Positions 1-9,003 of a DNA stretch of 64,000 bases are shown one piece after another. Within the stretch, counting starts at the first letter, position 1; the number at the start of each line of letters is the position of its first letter. The notes beneath the pieces were generated by a model. That model made no database searches, was not told the origin of the DNA, and worked only from the letters and a program-made list of their open reading frames with translations. The translations under genes and the position numbers were made by a program. The DNA is from Emticicia soli (GTDB taxonomy: Bacteria; Bacteroidota; Bacteroidia; Cytophagales; Spirosomataceae), in assembly GCF_037860775.1 (NCBI RefSeq), contig NZ_JBBEWC010000003.1:124001-188000 (forward strand), given 5' to 3'.

Positions 1-24
1 ATAAAAACCCGTTAATTTTGTAGT

Positions 25-1932
25 ATGATTATAAGACCGGAAAGACCCATAACAGATTGGCTGCCTCTTACTTTGAAAGAAGTAGAGAAAAGAGGCTGGG
101 ACGAAGTAGATGTAGTACTCGTTTCAGGCGATGCCTATGTTGACCATCCAGCCTTTGGAACGGCCGTTATTGGGCGTATTATAGAAAGCGAGGGTTTCAG
201 AACTGCCATTATTGCCCAGCCAAACTGGAAAGATGATTTGCGGGACTTTAAGAAATATGGCCGTCCGAAGTACTTCTTTGGTGTAACGGCTGGTTGTATG
301 GACTCAATGGTGAACCATTATACTGCCAACAAACGCTTGCGTTCGAATGATTCTTACACGCCGGGTGGTGAAGCAGGTTACCGACCTGACTACGCAACTA
401 CAGTTTATACCAAAATATTAAAAGAACTTTACCCGGATGTACCTGTTCTGATTGGTGGTATTGAAGCATCGTTAAGACGGGTAACGCACTACGATTATTG
501 GAAAGACCAGCTAATGCCTTCGATTCTGGCTGATTCGGGTGCTGACTTGTTGGTTTACGGTATGGGTGAGCAACCATTGCGAGAGATATTGAAATTGGTG
601 AAGAAAGGTGTGCCGCTTAATACCATTAAAAATGTGAATCAGGTGGCTTACATGCAAGATAGCTCTGAGGCTTTGCCTGATGATAGAGGCTGGAACACAG
701 TTGAGCTGGCAAGCCATGAGGTGTGTCTGAAAGATAAACTCAAATACGCTTCTAATTTCAAGATAGTAGAAGTAGAATCGAACAAATGGCAGGCGAATCG
801 TATCATTCAGAAAATAGGAAGCGATACCTTGGTGATTAACCCGCCATTTAAGATTATGGACGAAAAGGAAATCGACCAATCATTCGATTTGCCTTATACC
901 CGCTTACCTCACCCCAAATACAAAAAACGTGGCCCGATTCCAGCCTATGAAATGATTAAGTTCTCGATAAACATGCATCGGGGTTGTTTTGGAGGTTGTA
1001 GTTTCTGTACTATTTCGGCGCACCAGGGTAAATTCATTGCTTCAAGAAGCGAAGAGTCTATCATGAAAGAGGTAAACGAAATTGTGCAACACCCTGAGTT
1101 TAAAGGTTACATTTCTGATTTGGGTGGGCCATCGGCCAATATGTATCGCATGAAGGGTAAAGATGAGTCTATCTGTGCCCGTTGTCAGGCACCGAGCTGT
1201 ATTCATCCGGTTATTTGTTCTAACCTTGATACATCACATAAACCTTTAACCAAAATATATCAGAAAGTAGATGCACACCCCGAAGTGAAAAAGGCTTTTG
1301 TGGGTTCGGGTATTCGCTACGATTTATTGGTAGACGATTTCAATAAAAATAATCAGGATGGTAACCACGACGAGTACATGGAGCAATTGGTTACACGCCA
1401 TGTATCAGGCCGCTTGAAAGTTGCCCCTGAGCATACCTCTGACGATACCCTACGTGTGATGCGTAAGCCATCGTTTAAGTATTTCAAGAAATTCAAGCAG
1501 AAATATGATAAAATACAGGATAAGCACGAGCTAAAGCAACCGCTGATTCCTTATTTCATTTCGTCTCACCCGGGTTGTGAAGAGGCCGACATGGCTAATC
1601 TGGCTGCTGAAACCAAAGACTTAGGTTTTCAGCTAGAGCAGGTGCAGGACTTTACGCCAACGCCTATGACAGTAGCTGAGGTTATCTATTATTCGGGCGT
1701 ACATCCTTATACTTTGCAGCCAATTAAAACGGCTAAAACCCGTGAGGAAAAACTGGCACAAAACCGTTTCTTTTTCTGGTATAAACCCGAGTTTAAAAAC
1801 TGGATTCGCAGCCGACTGCACAAACTCAACCGTGCCGATTTGGCCGACCGTTTATTGGCTAGCCCTAAAAAGAAAATACAGGGAAATGAACCAGTAGGAG
1901 CGGTGAAGAATAAAAAGAAGAGATTTAGGTAG
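25..1932 (+). CDS. YgiQ family radical SAM protein
   Basis: Full-length 635-residue member of the YgiQ (UPF0313) radical SAM family. The N-terminal part (about 1-300) carries the family's characteristic segments, including SGDAYVDHP near residue 34. The radical SAM core begins at C321-x3-C325-x2-C328, which should bind the 4Fe-4S cluster that cleaves S-adenosylmethionine. The C-terminal tail is lysine-rich. The substrate of the family is not established, so no reaction is claimed. It stands alone: the next gene is a membrane protein 190 bases away, after a strong terminator hairpin. A TAATTTTG box lies at 13-20, so close to the ATG that a leaderless transcript is possible if it is a real promoter. 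Confidence 0.93.
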   Translation: MIIRPERPITDWLPLTLKEVEKRGWDEVDVVLVSGDAYVDHPAFGTAVIGRIIESEGFRTAIIAQPNWKDDLRDFKKYGRPKYFFGVTAGCMDSMVNHYTANKRLRSNDSYTPGGEAGYRPDYATTVYTKILKELYPDVPVLIGGIEASLRRVTHYDYWKDQLMPSILADSGADLLVYGMGEQPLREILKLVKKGVPLNTIKNVNQVAYMQDSSEALPDDRGWNTVELASHEVCLKDKLKYASNFKIVEVESNKWQANRIIQKIGSDTLVINPPFKIMDEKEIDQSFDLPYTRLPHPKYKKRGPIPAYEMIKFSINMHRGCFGGCSFCTISAHQGKFIASRSEESIMKEVNEIVQHPEFKGYISDLGGPSANMYRMKGKDESICARCQAPSCIHPVICSNLDTSHKPLTKIYQKVDAHPEVKKAFVGSGIRYDLLVDDFNKNNQDGNHDEYMEQLVTRHVSGRLKVAPEHTSDDTLRVMRKPSFKYFKKFKQKYDKIQDKHELKQPLIPYFISSHPGCEEADMANLAAETKDLGFQLEQVQDFTPTPMTVAEVIYYSGVHPYTLQPIKTAKTREEKLAQNRFFFWYKPEFKNWIRSRLHKLNRADLADRLLASPKKKIQGNEPVGAVKNKKKRFR

Positions 1933-1956
1933 TTAATATTTATAAAGAGTTTTAGT

Positions 1957-1991
1957 AAAGACGCCCATTTTTATAGAAGAGGGGCGTCTTT
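1957..1991 (+). terminator. Intrinsic terminator after the YgiQ gene
   Basis: The 10-bp arms AAAGACGCCC (1957-1966) and GGGCGTCTTT (1982-1991) pair perfectly around a 15-base loop, 25 bases past the stop codon at 1932. Confidence 0.75.
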
Positions 1992-2121
1992 GTATTTAAA
2001 ACGTAGAATGGCAAATATATTTTAATGATGAACAATTAGCAGATAACAATTTAAATTGTGATGCTAACAAAACAATTAGCGTCTGAATCAGTATGTACTA
2101 TACATACACACATATAACACC

Positions 2122-2631
2122 ATGCAAGAAAAATATAAACTCAAGGCTAAAATAAACTTTCTGGCGTATTACCAGATAGTTGGCGGAGCTATCGGAATTA
2201 TTTTTTTGGTCTGGCTTTTAGTGAGCACATTGCCGGTGCAAGGTTTGAATAGTATCCTTTTCTTAATGATGGCTGTTTTCTTTGCTTTATCTATTTGTGC
2301 CGGATGGCTATTGCTTGAGAAACGAACTGAAGCAGGACTTACGCTTTCAAAAATCAATCAAATCTTACAGATAATAGGCTTTGGTTTTGGTGGATTTGGT
2401 TTTAAATACGTTGCGGGAATAATGCTATCGCTGGGAATTGACTTAAAAGATGACGCCAATTTTATTTTTAATTTTTCAATAACCAAGCTTGAGTTTTTTA
2501 TAAATAGTAGCAAAGACCTCGCAAAAGTAGAAGTAAATCTGGTAGCCATATATCTGGTTTATTTTATCATAAAAATTCAGGATACTATTTTGTATCGTAG
2601 AAAAATAGGTGTGGTTAATGAGGATGATTAA
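2122..2631 (+). CDS. Small integral membrane protein, unknown function
   Basis: 169 residues that I do not recognise. Hydrophobic stretches at about residues 11-35, 40-62, 77-95 and 141-157 suggest four membrane segments. There are no catalytic motifs. It lies between the YgiQ gene and an MBL-fold hydrolase, each with its own signals, so the neighbours do not hint at a role. The downstream 140 bases hold the promoter of the next gene. Confidence 0.6.
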   Translation: MQEKYKLKAKINFLAYYQIVGGAIGIIFLVWLLVSTLPVQGLNSILFLMMAVFFALSICAGWLLLEKRTEAGLTLSKINQILQIIGFGFGGFGFKYVAGIMLSLGIDLKDDANFIFNFSITKLEFFINSSKDLAKVEVNLVAIYLVYFIIKIQDTILYRRKIGVVNEDD

Positions 2632-2720
2632 AATAATATTTGAGCATGATGTTATAAAGCTAAGATGAAGTAAAATCTTAGAATCAATCTCAGCATTGTA
2701 TCAAAAAGCCTTTCTCTTAT

Positions 2721-2753
2721 TCTGAAATTACACCCAAAATCTTCCTACCTTTG
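2721..2753 (+). promoter_or_regulatory. Predicted Bacteroidota-type promoter of the MBL hydrolase gene
   Basis: TACCTTTG at 2746-2753 matches the TAnnTTTG -7 element. A weak -33 element (TCTG, 2721-2724) lies 21 bases upstream. The start codon at 2776 is 22 bases downstream. Confidence 0.45.
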
Positions 2754-2775
2754 GGTATTGAATTTCTGATAACTT

Positions 2776-3417
2776 ATGATCCATATCCATTATTTTACAT
2801 TTTCGCCTTTTGCAGAAAATACCTACATTTTGTGGGACGAAACCAAAGAGGCCGTTATTATTGACCCGGGTTGTCTGGCTCAATATGAGAAAGAAGAACT
2901 CGCCGATTTCGTTGCCGATAACCAACTGACGGTAAAGCATCTGTTGCAAACCCATACGCACCTCGACCACGTTTTTGGTAGTGCTTTTGTGAAACGCAAA
3001 TTTGGCGTAAAGATGCTTATGCACAAAAACGAAATTCCGGTGCTGGATAATGTGGAGAGTCGATGCCAAATGTGGGGTGTTAAAGGTTATGAGCCTGTTG
3101 AAGCCGACGGTTTTATTGATGAAGGAGATGTTATCAAGTTCGGTAATTCTGAATTAGAGATTCTGTTTGTGCCCGGTCATGCCCCTGGTCACCTGGCTTT
3201 TGTTAACCATGCACAAAAGTTTGTGATTGGTGGCGATGTGCTTTTTAGAGGCAGTGTTGGGCGAACTGATTTCCCGCTTTGTAGCTATACCGACCTCATG
3301 AACAGTATCAAAACCAAATTCATGACACTAGACGACGATTATAAAGTATATGCAGGCCACAACGACCCAACCACCATTGGTTTGGAGCGTCGCACGAATC
3401 CTTTTATCAATCAATAA
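2776..3417 (+). CDS. MBL-fold metallo-hydrolase (glyoxalase II-like)
   Basis: 213-residue metallo-beta-lactamase-fold hydrolase of the glyoxalase II / YcbL group. The metal-binding motif H60-x-H62-x-D64-H65 is intact. Further ligands H135 (in GHAPGH), D154 (in GGDVLF) and a late histidine (YAGHND) are also present, giving a complete dinuclear site. The likely reaction is thioester hydrolysis, for example of lactoylglutathione-type substrates, but the true substrate cannot be read from the sequence. The length suits a cytoplasmic single-domain member with no signal peptide. It ends one base before the convergent DUF1801 gene. Confidence 0.88.
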   Translation: MIHIHYFTFSPFAENTYILWDETKEAVIIDPGCLAQYEKEELADFVADNQLTVKHLLQTHTHLDHVFGSAFVKRKFGVKMLMHKNEIPVLDNVESRCQMWGVKGYEPVEADGFIDEGDVIKFGNSELEILFVPGHAPGHLAFVNHAQKFVIGGDVLFRGSVGRTDFPLCSYTDLMNSIKTKFMTLDDDYKVYAGHNDPTTIGLERRTNPFINQ

Positions 3418-3418
3418 A

Positions 3419-3808
3419 TCAGGCTGGTTTCTTCTTGGTAGATTTGACTTTGGCCTTTTTTAGGTTTTCTTCTACTCTGAACAATACAATTTTTCGTATA
3501 AGTTCGTAAGGTATAGGCTCATTTAATTGAAATTGAATAGAGCCTTTCCGTGTTTTATAAGGTGCAAGTTCTTCTGTAAAGCCATCGTTACCTGTTGGTG
3601 TAGCATAAAACCCAATATGGTTTTTGAATGCCGCAAAATATACCAGATTACCGTTTAGTATATAAGCAGGCATGGCATATTTTATATCTTCTTTTGCCTC
3701 AGGCGCAGCCGCCTGAATAGTAGCCCGTACTTTATCCAGAATTTTCTGAACGTCTTCCGGAAAACTACCAATGTACTCGTCTATGTTTTTTGCTTTATTC
3801 TGAACCAT
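3419..3808 (-). CDS. DUF1801 (YdhG-like) protein
   Basis: 129-residue protein with the DUF1801 / YdhG fold. The family signature of alternating hydrophobic segments is visible (IDEYIGSFPEDVQKILDKV, then IKYAMPAYILNGNLVYFAAFKNHIGFY). Such proteins are small cytoplasmic domains related to iron-chaperone-like folds, and their biochemical role is unsettled. The C-terminus is lysine-rich. It converges with the MBL hydrolase with practically no spacer. Confidence 0.85.
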   Translation of the reverse strand: MVQNKAKNIDEYIGSFPEDVQKILDKVRATIQAAAPEAKEDIKYAMPAYILNGNLVYFAAFKNHIGFYATPTGNDGFTEELAPYKTRKGSIQFQLNEPIPYELIRKIVLFRVEENLKKAKVKSTKKKPA

Positions 3809-3905
3809 GAGTTGAGTTTTTTAGTAATAGGTTGAAAATAATCTATTCAAAAATAGTGGTTTTTAGAATACAATCAGTAGAATAGTAATTAGGTTAAAGG
3901 ATATA

Positions 3906-4583
3906 TCAAGCCGTATTTCCCTTCAATAAATAAAAACCCATCACCAGTAAAACTAAAGGAATTACTAGAAGTAAAATAGCTAATACTATATTGAGTATGG
4001 CCTTACCTACAGAAAACTGCTGCGCAATAGAAATACCTATAATTAACAGTCTTAATGAAATAAAACTCAGAACAATCTGAATAATTGCAAAGAAATAGCC
4101 TAAATACTCAGAAAACTCATTGTCTTCATAGGTAGATTCACTTCTAAAAACGTTGTCACTAAAGGCAATGATTCTTAATAGAAAGACAATTATTAAAAAA
4201 ATACTTGGGATACTCGCCCACGCAACCACGTTTCTTATCTCTTTCTTTCTTGCTTTGCCATCAATCCATTTTCCAGAGAAATCAATAGCAAAGGAATAAA
4301 GATGCATAAATACATAACCTGAGATTCCTCCTATTAGGATGGCTGATATAATAATACTTTGCAAGGTTTCTCTATCTCCAAAACTATTTAATTCAGCTCT
4401 TTCAAAAGCTTTTTCTATACTGACAAGAAAGAATGTAATATGAACTACTTCGGCTCTATTCCATAAGATTATATCTTGGAAAGCTGCTTTAGGATTTATA
4501 AAAAGATATTGAATCAGTTCAGATACGCTATACTTGTTGTTGTTGACTTCCATTAATTTGTTAGAGTAGGTATTATTTGTCAA
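3906..4583 (-). CDS. Yip1-like multi-pass membrane protein
   Basis: 225 residues with about five hydrophobic segments (near 74-98, 120-140, 160-182, 184-200 and 196-220). The start region 'FINPKAAFQDII', a central cytoplasmic linker with KARKKEIRNVVAWASIP, and the helix layout resemble the Yip1 family of polytopic membrane proteins. The family is recognised from pattern only. The function is unknown, with no enzymatic motif. It is monocistronic between the DUF1801 gene and the divergent receptor gene. Confidence 0.6.
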   Translation of the reverse strand: MTNNTYSNKLMEVNNNKYSVSELIQYLFINPKAAFQDIILWNRAEVVHITFFLVSIEKAFERAELNSFGDRETLQSIIISAILIGGISGYVFMHLYSFAIDFSGKWIDGKARKKEIRNVVAWASIPSIFLIIVFLLRIIAFSDNVFRSESTYEDNEFSEYLGYFFAIIQIVLSFISLRLLIIGISIAQQFSVGKAILNIVLAILLLVIPLVLLVMGFYLLKGNTA

Positions 4584-4692
4584 ATATATTTTATTTAGTG
4601 GAGTTATTGGCAGTTATCTCTAATGAATTATTCAAACGCCTTTGCAGAGGTAGGTGTTAAATCTTCCTTATTTAAAATAATTCTAAATAAGC

Positions 4693-4725
4693 TTCGACTT
4701 TATCGCTTTTCATCCTTACCTTTGC
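4693..4725 (+). promoter_or_regulatory. Predicted promoter of the outer-membrane receptor gene
   Basis: TACCTTTGC at 4717-4725 is a full match to TAnnTTTGC. TTCG at 4693-4696, one mismatch from TTTG, lies exactly 20 bases upstream. The receptor start codon is at 4777, giving a leader of about 45 bases. Confidence 0.6.
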
Positions 4726-4776
4726 GCTTCGTTAATAACCTTTGTACAACAAACACATAACCTACCATCCACTTTT

Positions 4777-7233
4777 ATGCAATTAAAAACTATTCTCAGA
4801 TATACATTTTTCTTCATTTGTTTTATTGTGTGTCGGCAAGTTACTCAGGCGCAAAACCAGCCTGTGGGTAAGTATCAGATTAAGGGCATTATCGCCGATT
4901 CGCTTGATAAAAAGCCTGTAGAGTTTGTAACTGTCAATCTGCTTGATGTATCAACCACCAAAAGCGCAGGCGCTACCTATACCAACGATAAAGGCTTTTT
5001 TGAGCTAGGCCTCAACAAAAAAGGAGATTATAAATTAGAGTTGATACTGGTCGGTTATCATCCGAAAACAATCTCTGTTACAATTGATGACCAAGCCCCT
5101 GTTATAAATATTCCGCTTATTGTGCTTACGTCTAATGTGCAACAATTGGCCGATGTGGTTGTAGTAGGTACAAGACAATTGGTAGAACAAAAATCAGGAA
5201 TGTTGGTCTACCATGCTGAAAGAGATGTAACCAACCTTGGCGGAACCGCTGCCGATGTATTACGTAAAACACCAGTATTGAAAGTTGATGCCGATGGTAA
5301 CGTAAGTATGCGTGGGAGCAGCAATCTGAAAATATTAATCAATGGCAAATACTCTGGCCAGATGGCACGTAGCCCTGCCGATGCCCTGAATATGATTCCG
5401 GCCGATATGATTAAGTCGGTTGAGGTTATCACGAGCCCGTCGTCTCGTTATGATGCCGAAGGCGCAGCAGGTGTTATTAACATCATTACCAAAAAAGGTA
5501 CCGATAGCCTCAATGGAGCACTTGAAATAGTAGCCTCTAACTGGGAGCAGGCATTTAACCCACGCCTGGCTTTTTCGAAAGGTAAGTGGAATGTTAATTT
5601 CTTTGCCCATGCACACCGCTTGCAGCAAAAAAGAGAGACAAATTTGTTGCGGTCGTCTTTTACAGATAATGGCGAACCTTATCAATTGCAGCAGCAGGCA
5701 TTTATGAACAACGTAATGCCTCATGGTATGTCAGAGATTTCGGTCGATTATCAGGCTGACTCTAGTACGCTTATCAGTTTATCGGCTACAGGTTGGTTGG
5801 GTAATTGGCCTTCTGATAGAAGACAAAACAATACAACTTTGCAGTCGGGGGCTGTTGTACAGCAGTTTGAACAACAGACAATTACTAACAATGCTGCAAA
5901 TCAGGGCTATTTTTTAAGTCTTGGGTATTCGAAAAAATTCAGAAGAGTGGGGCAGGAGCTATTTGTAATTGCCTTGTATGAAGATAACCTAAAAGACGAT
6001 TTTGACTATGATACATGGCACCGAAACACCGAAGGCGTAATATTGTACCGTGAGCAGAACAACAACCACATGCGTTCGAAAGAATCGACACTTCAGATAG
6101 ATTATACACATCCTATTTCAAAAGATGGTAAAAATCAGCTTGAAATAGGAGCAAAAGCTATATTAAGAGATGTGTCGAGCGACTATACCACACTGGCAAG
6201 TGCCGATAATCAACCATCGGTTTTAGTGCCTGTTAGCAGTAGAACCAATGTTTTTGATTACGGACAAGATATTTTTGCCGGATACGTGCAAACAAAGTTT
6301 AACTTACCCAATAAATGGTTTTTGCAGGTAGGTGTAAGGCTGGAAGAAACATTGATTGAAGGCCGTTTCAAAACGCAGTTTCAACCATTCAAAAACAACT
6401 TCCGTAATTTTGTGCCTAGCGCAACACTTACCAAAACCCTTAACGAAGCCAATAGCTTCAACCTAAGATATACACAACGTATTTCTCGCCCATCAATTAT
6501 CGATTTGAATCCAAATATAGATGCCCGTGATTCACGTAACCTTGAATCGGGGAATCCTGATTTAAGACCGGAGGCTTCGCATCAGGTTGAACTATCACAC
6601 ACTTTATCTACCGAAGCAGGTTTCTTCTTCAATACTTCATTATATGGTAAGCAAACCAATAATTCGATAGAAAACATTATACAGGTAAACAGCGAAGGGG
6701 TATCATTGTCGACCAAGCAAAACCTTGCCTCTAATCACCAGTATGGTGTTAACCTGTCTACATCTTTCAGCTTAACAAAGGGAATTGTACTTGAAAGTAA
6801 TGCCCGACTAGGTTATATGGACTTTAAAAGTCAGGCACTTAACATTGAACGCAAAGGCTGGGGAGGTGGAATAAATGTTAATACTACCTTTAAACTAAGA
6901 AATAATTATACCCTACAAGCCTTTGGTGATTATGATTCACAAGCTGTAACCTTACAAGGCCACGAAACTGACTGGTTTTATTATAGTTTTGCTTTGAAGA
7001 AAGAATGGCCAAAGAGCAAAATTACGGCGGGTCTTTCAACAGTCAACCCTTTCAGTAATACAATGAGCCGTAGCCGTGTGATTGTTGCCTCAGGTTTCAC
7101 GTCTGACAACGTTACCCGTTATTATAACCGTGCTGTGAAACTAACCTTAGTGTGGAAATTCGGTGGACAAGGTAAGCAAGTCAACCGCAAGTCAGCATCA
7201 AATGATGATTTGAAGAGTAGTAGCGAGAGATAA
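4777..7233 (+). CDS. TonB-dependent receptor-like outer membrane beta-barrel protein
   Basis: 818 residues. Residues 1-25 are a Sec signal peptide ending in TQAQ. Residues about 33-115 form a carboxypeptidase-D regulatory-like beta-sandwich. Residues about 125-240 are a plug domain (VVVGTRQLVEQK, then VDADGNVSMRGSSNLKILINGK). The remainder is a beta-barrel of the OMP_b-brl type, with the LRYTQRISRP and LESGNPDLRPE segments usual in that group. Such proteins are outer-membrane receptors or translocators energised by TonB. The ligand is unknown, and there is no SusD partner or siderophore gene beside it. It ends at a strong terminator. Confidence 0.88.
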   Translation: MQLKTILRYTFFFICFIVCRQVTQAQNQPVGKYQIKGIIADSLDKKPVEFVTVNLLDVSTTKSAGATYTNDKGFFELGLNKKGDYKLELILVGYHPKTISVTIDDQAPVINIPLIVLTSNVQQLADVVVVGTRQLVEQKSGMLVYHAERDVTNLGGTAADVLRKTPVLKVDADGNVSMRGSSNLKILINGKYSGQMARSPADALNMIPADMIKSVEVITSPSSRYDAEGAAGVINIITKKGTDSLNGALEIVASNWEQAFNPRLAFSKGKWNVNFFAHAHRLQQKRETNLLRSSFTDNGEPYQLQQQAFMNNVMPHGMSEISVDYQADSSTLISLSATGWLGNWPSDRRQNNTTLQSGAVVQQFEQQTITNNAANQGYFLSLGYSKKFRRVGQELFVIALYEDNLKDDFDYDTWHRNTEGVILYREQNNNHMRSKESTLQIDYTHPISKDGKNQLEIGAKAILRDVSSDYTTLASADNQPSVLVPVSSRTNVFDYGQDIFAGYVQTKFNLPNKWFLQVGVRLEETLIEGRFKTQFQPFKNNFRNFVPSATLTKTLNEANSFNLRYTQRISRPSIIDLNPNIDARDSRNLESGNPDLRPEASHQVELSHTLSTEAGFFFNTSLYGKQTNNSIENIIQVNSEGVSLSTKQNLASNHQYGVNLSTSFSLTKGIVLESNARLGYMDFKSQALNIERKGWGGGINVNTTFKLRNNYTLQAFGDYDSQAVTLQGHETDWFYYSFALKKEWPKSKITAGLSTVNPFSNTMSRSRVIVASGFTSDNVTRYYNRAVKLTLVWKFGGQGKQVNRKSASNDDLKSSSER

Positions 7234-7256
7234 ACCCTAAAAGATATTGTTTATGG

Positions 7257-7302
7257 CAGGCATACAACAGCTTAATACAACTTGTTGTACGCCTGTTTTT
7301 TA
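7257..7302 (+). terminator. Intrinsic terminator after the receptor gene
   Basis: CAGGC-ATACAACA (from 7257) pairs with TGTTGT-AC-GCCTG (to 7295), followed by a run of six T. It is 24 bases past the stop codon. Confidence 0.8.
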
Positions 7303-7333
7303 TTATATTTGGTAAAACCTAAACAGCCTCTCA

Positions 7334-7720
7334 ATGAAACTCAACAGTACTTTCCTCTTGCGTATAACAGTAGTAGTTATACTGTTTATGCACAGTATTC
7401 CGGGGATATTTAATAATGGTATCAACGATTTTGGGAATTTGTATCTTAATCAGGTAGGATTTGCGCCTGTTGGGCTTGTGTTAGCCTGGGCTATTAAGAT
7501 TTCTCATATAGCGGCTGCCATTTGTTTCCTGTTCGAAAAATACGTGAAATGGGCTGGTATTGTTACAATAATTATTCTGATTGCCGGCATCTTCATGGTT
7601 CACCTGAAAGATGGCTGGTTTGTAGTAGGAGGGGGCAGAAACGGAGTAGAATTTAATGTACTGCTGATAGTGGTGATACTGACAATTATGTATCCGAATG
7701 GGTTGAAGAAATTAGTCTGA
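7334..7720 (+). CDS. DoxX-like membrane protein
   Basis: 128 residues with four hydrophobic helices (about 8-24, 43-66, 71-90 and 103-120) and the DoxX-family arrangement: a first helix followed by a short glycine/asparagine loop, then a paired second and third helix. DoxX-type proteins are small quinone-associated or redox-related membrane proteins of diverse role, and nothing here specifies one. Its TGA stop codon overlaps the outer base pairs of a long hairpin shared with the convergent aminotransferase gene. Confidence 0.65.
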   Translation: MKLNSTFLLRITVVVILFMHSIPGIFNNGINDFGNLYLNQVGFAPVGLVLAWAIKISHIAAAICFLFEKYVKWAGIVTIIILIAGIFMVHLKDGWFVVGGGRNGVEFNVLLIVVILTIMYPNGLKKLV

Positions 7721-7802
7721 ACTTTGATTTACCTGATTGATTTGATTAAAGTGATTCAGTATACAAGTCAGGTAAATCACTAAATCAGGTAAATCAAAGT
7801 TC
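7719..7802. repeat. Long composite hairpin between convergent genes
   Basis: A 20-bp perfect inverted repeat has arms at 7719-7738 and 7783-7802, with the core GATTTACCTGATT and its complement. The 44-base loop contains a second copy of the unit CAGGTAAATCA (about 7769-7779, repeated at about 7786-7796) and an internal GTGATT/AATCAC pairing. It probably works as a bidirectional terminator, but the stem is unusually long. Confidence 0.75.
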
Positions 7803-7815
7803 GAGACAAGTATTA

Positions 7816-8898
7816 TTACTCCAAATTTTTCAACTCCTTCAATAAAATATCTATTTGCTCAGGCGTATTTGAAGGGAAGTTTGAGATTCTGATTTGAGAA
7901 TCTTTGTTTGGGCCGTAACCTGCACCCAAAATCATATTTTTCTCTTTTAGCGCATCAATAATAACTTTTGATGGCTTGGTAGTATTGGCCACTATTACAG
8001 TTCTTGAACGGTGCTCAGGATTTGCAACAGCTATGCTACAAAGGCTGCTACTTTCAAGATACTTATATATTTTACGGGCTTTTTCGTCGGTCTCTTTTCT
8101 TATGTTTTCAATACCTGTTTTGTTCATGTCTTCGGCTACTTTGCCTAAGAGATAAATACCAAGTACGTTTGGCGTTGCAGGTGTTTCAAAGGTCTCAAAG
8201 TTTTTCCAGAGTGTAGGCAATGTATGATGTGCACCTATATGCAAGCCATCTTGTTTTGCCAGTTTTTTGGCTTTATCAAGACACTTCTCATTGGCAATCC
8301 ATACCCCCAAACCTGCAGGCAAACCAAAAGCCTTTTGTACTGAAAAGAAAGCCGTATCTATTAAATCTAAATCAAGTTCTGGAATAGGAGCCGACGAAAC
8401 CATATCAACTGCCACGAATTTTTTCTGGTTGCTGCGTTTTAGTTTATGAATATCAGCCTCACGCATTTGTACACCACTACTGGTTTCGTTTTGGGTTGTA
8501 CAAATTAACTCAGCATATTCGGGTACTTCTACTTCGGCATAGCTAAAGCCTTCGCCAATAGGTTTTTCTTGCTTATGGGCAAACTTATTGAGGCTTCCGG
8601 CATATTTATAGAATTTTTCAGAGAAAGAACCATTTACCAGGTGGAAACTTTCGTGTTCTACCATATTAAGTAAAATACGTTCCCATACTTCAGAGGCTGA
8701 CCCTGTGAAGAAAATTCCCGAAGTTTCAGGAATCCGCATCAACGTTCGAAGGTTTTCGGCACAATGTTGGTAAATTTTTCTGAATTGTCCGCTTCTATGT
8801 GAAATAGAGCCTATTTGTTCATCAACAGCTTGTTTAAGAAATTCCTCAAATTTGGGATATAATTCAGCTGGACCGGCAGTAAAATATATATTCTTCAT
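7816..8898 (-). CDS. Class V aminotransferase (SerC-like)
   Basis: 360 residues from the ATG at 8898. An upstream in-frame ATG at 8925 would add nine residues, but homologues begin at MKNIYFTAGPAE. It has the fold-type I, class V aminotransferase architecture: an N-terminal substrate loop (FTAGPAELYPKF), the GSASEVWERIL cofactor phosphate region, an aspartate in VAVDMVSSAP, and the PLP-binding lysine K189 in SVQKAFGLPAG. It resembles phosphoserine aminotransferases but is divergent, so alanine:glyoxylate-type activity is also possible. It appears monocistronic. A weak -7 box (TATTTTTG on the minus strand) lies at 8923-8930. Confidence 0.85.
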   Translation of the reverse strand: MKNIYFTAGPAELYPKFEEFLKQAVDEQIGSISHRSGQFRKIYQHCAENLRTLMRIPETSGIFFTGSASEVWERILLNMVEHESFHLVNGSFSEKFYKYAGSLNKFAHKQEKPIGEGFSYAEVEVPEYAELICTTQNETSSGVQMREADIHKLKRSNQKKFVAVDMVSSAPIPELDLDLIDTAFFSVQKAFGLPAGLGVWIANEKCLDKAKKLAKQDGLHIGAHHTLPTLWKNFETFETPATPNVLGIYLLGKVAEDMNKTGIENIRKETDEKARKIYKYLESSSLCSIAVANPEHRSRTVIVANTTKPSKVIIDALKEKNMILGAGYGPNKDSQIRISNFPSNTPEQIDILLKELKNLE

Positions 8899-9003
8899 CG
8901 CACCAAGGGTTTCAAGAGAAATCAAAAATAAAAAAAGTCCATGAAAGGCTCACCCCGCTTAAAGTAAATGCTTTAAAAAGTCTAATTCTTTCTTGGTATG
9001 TTT

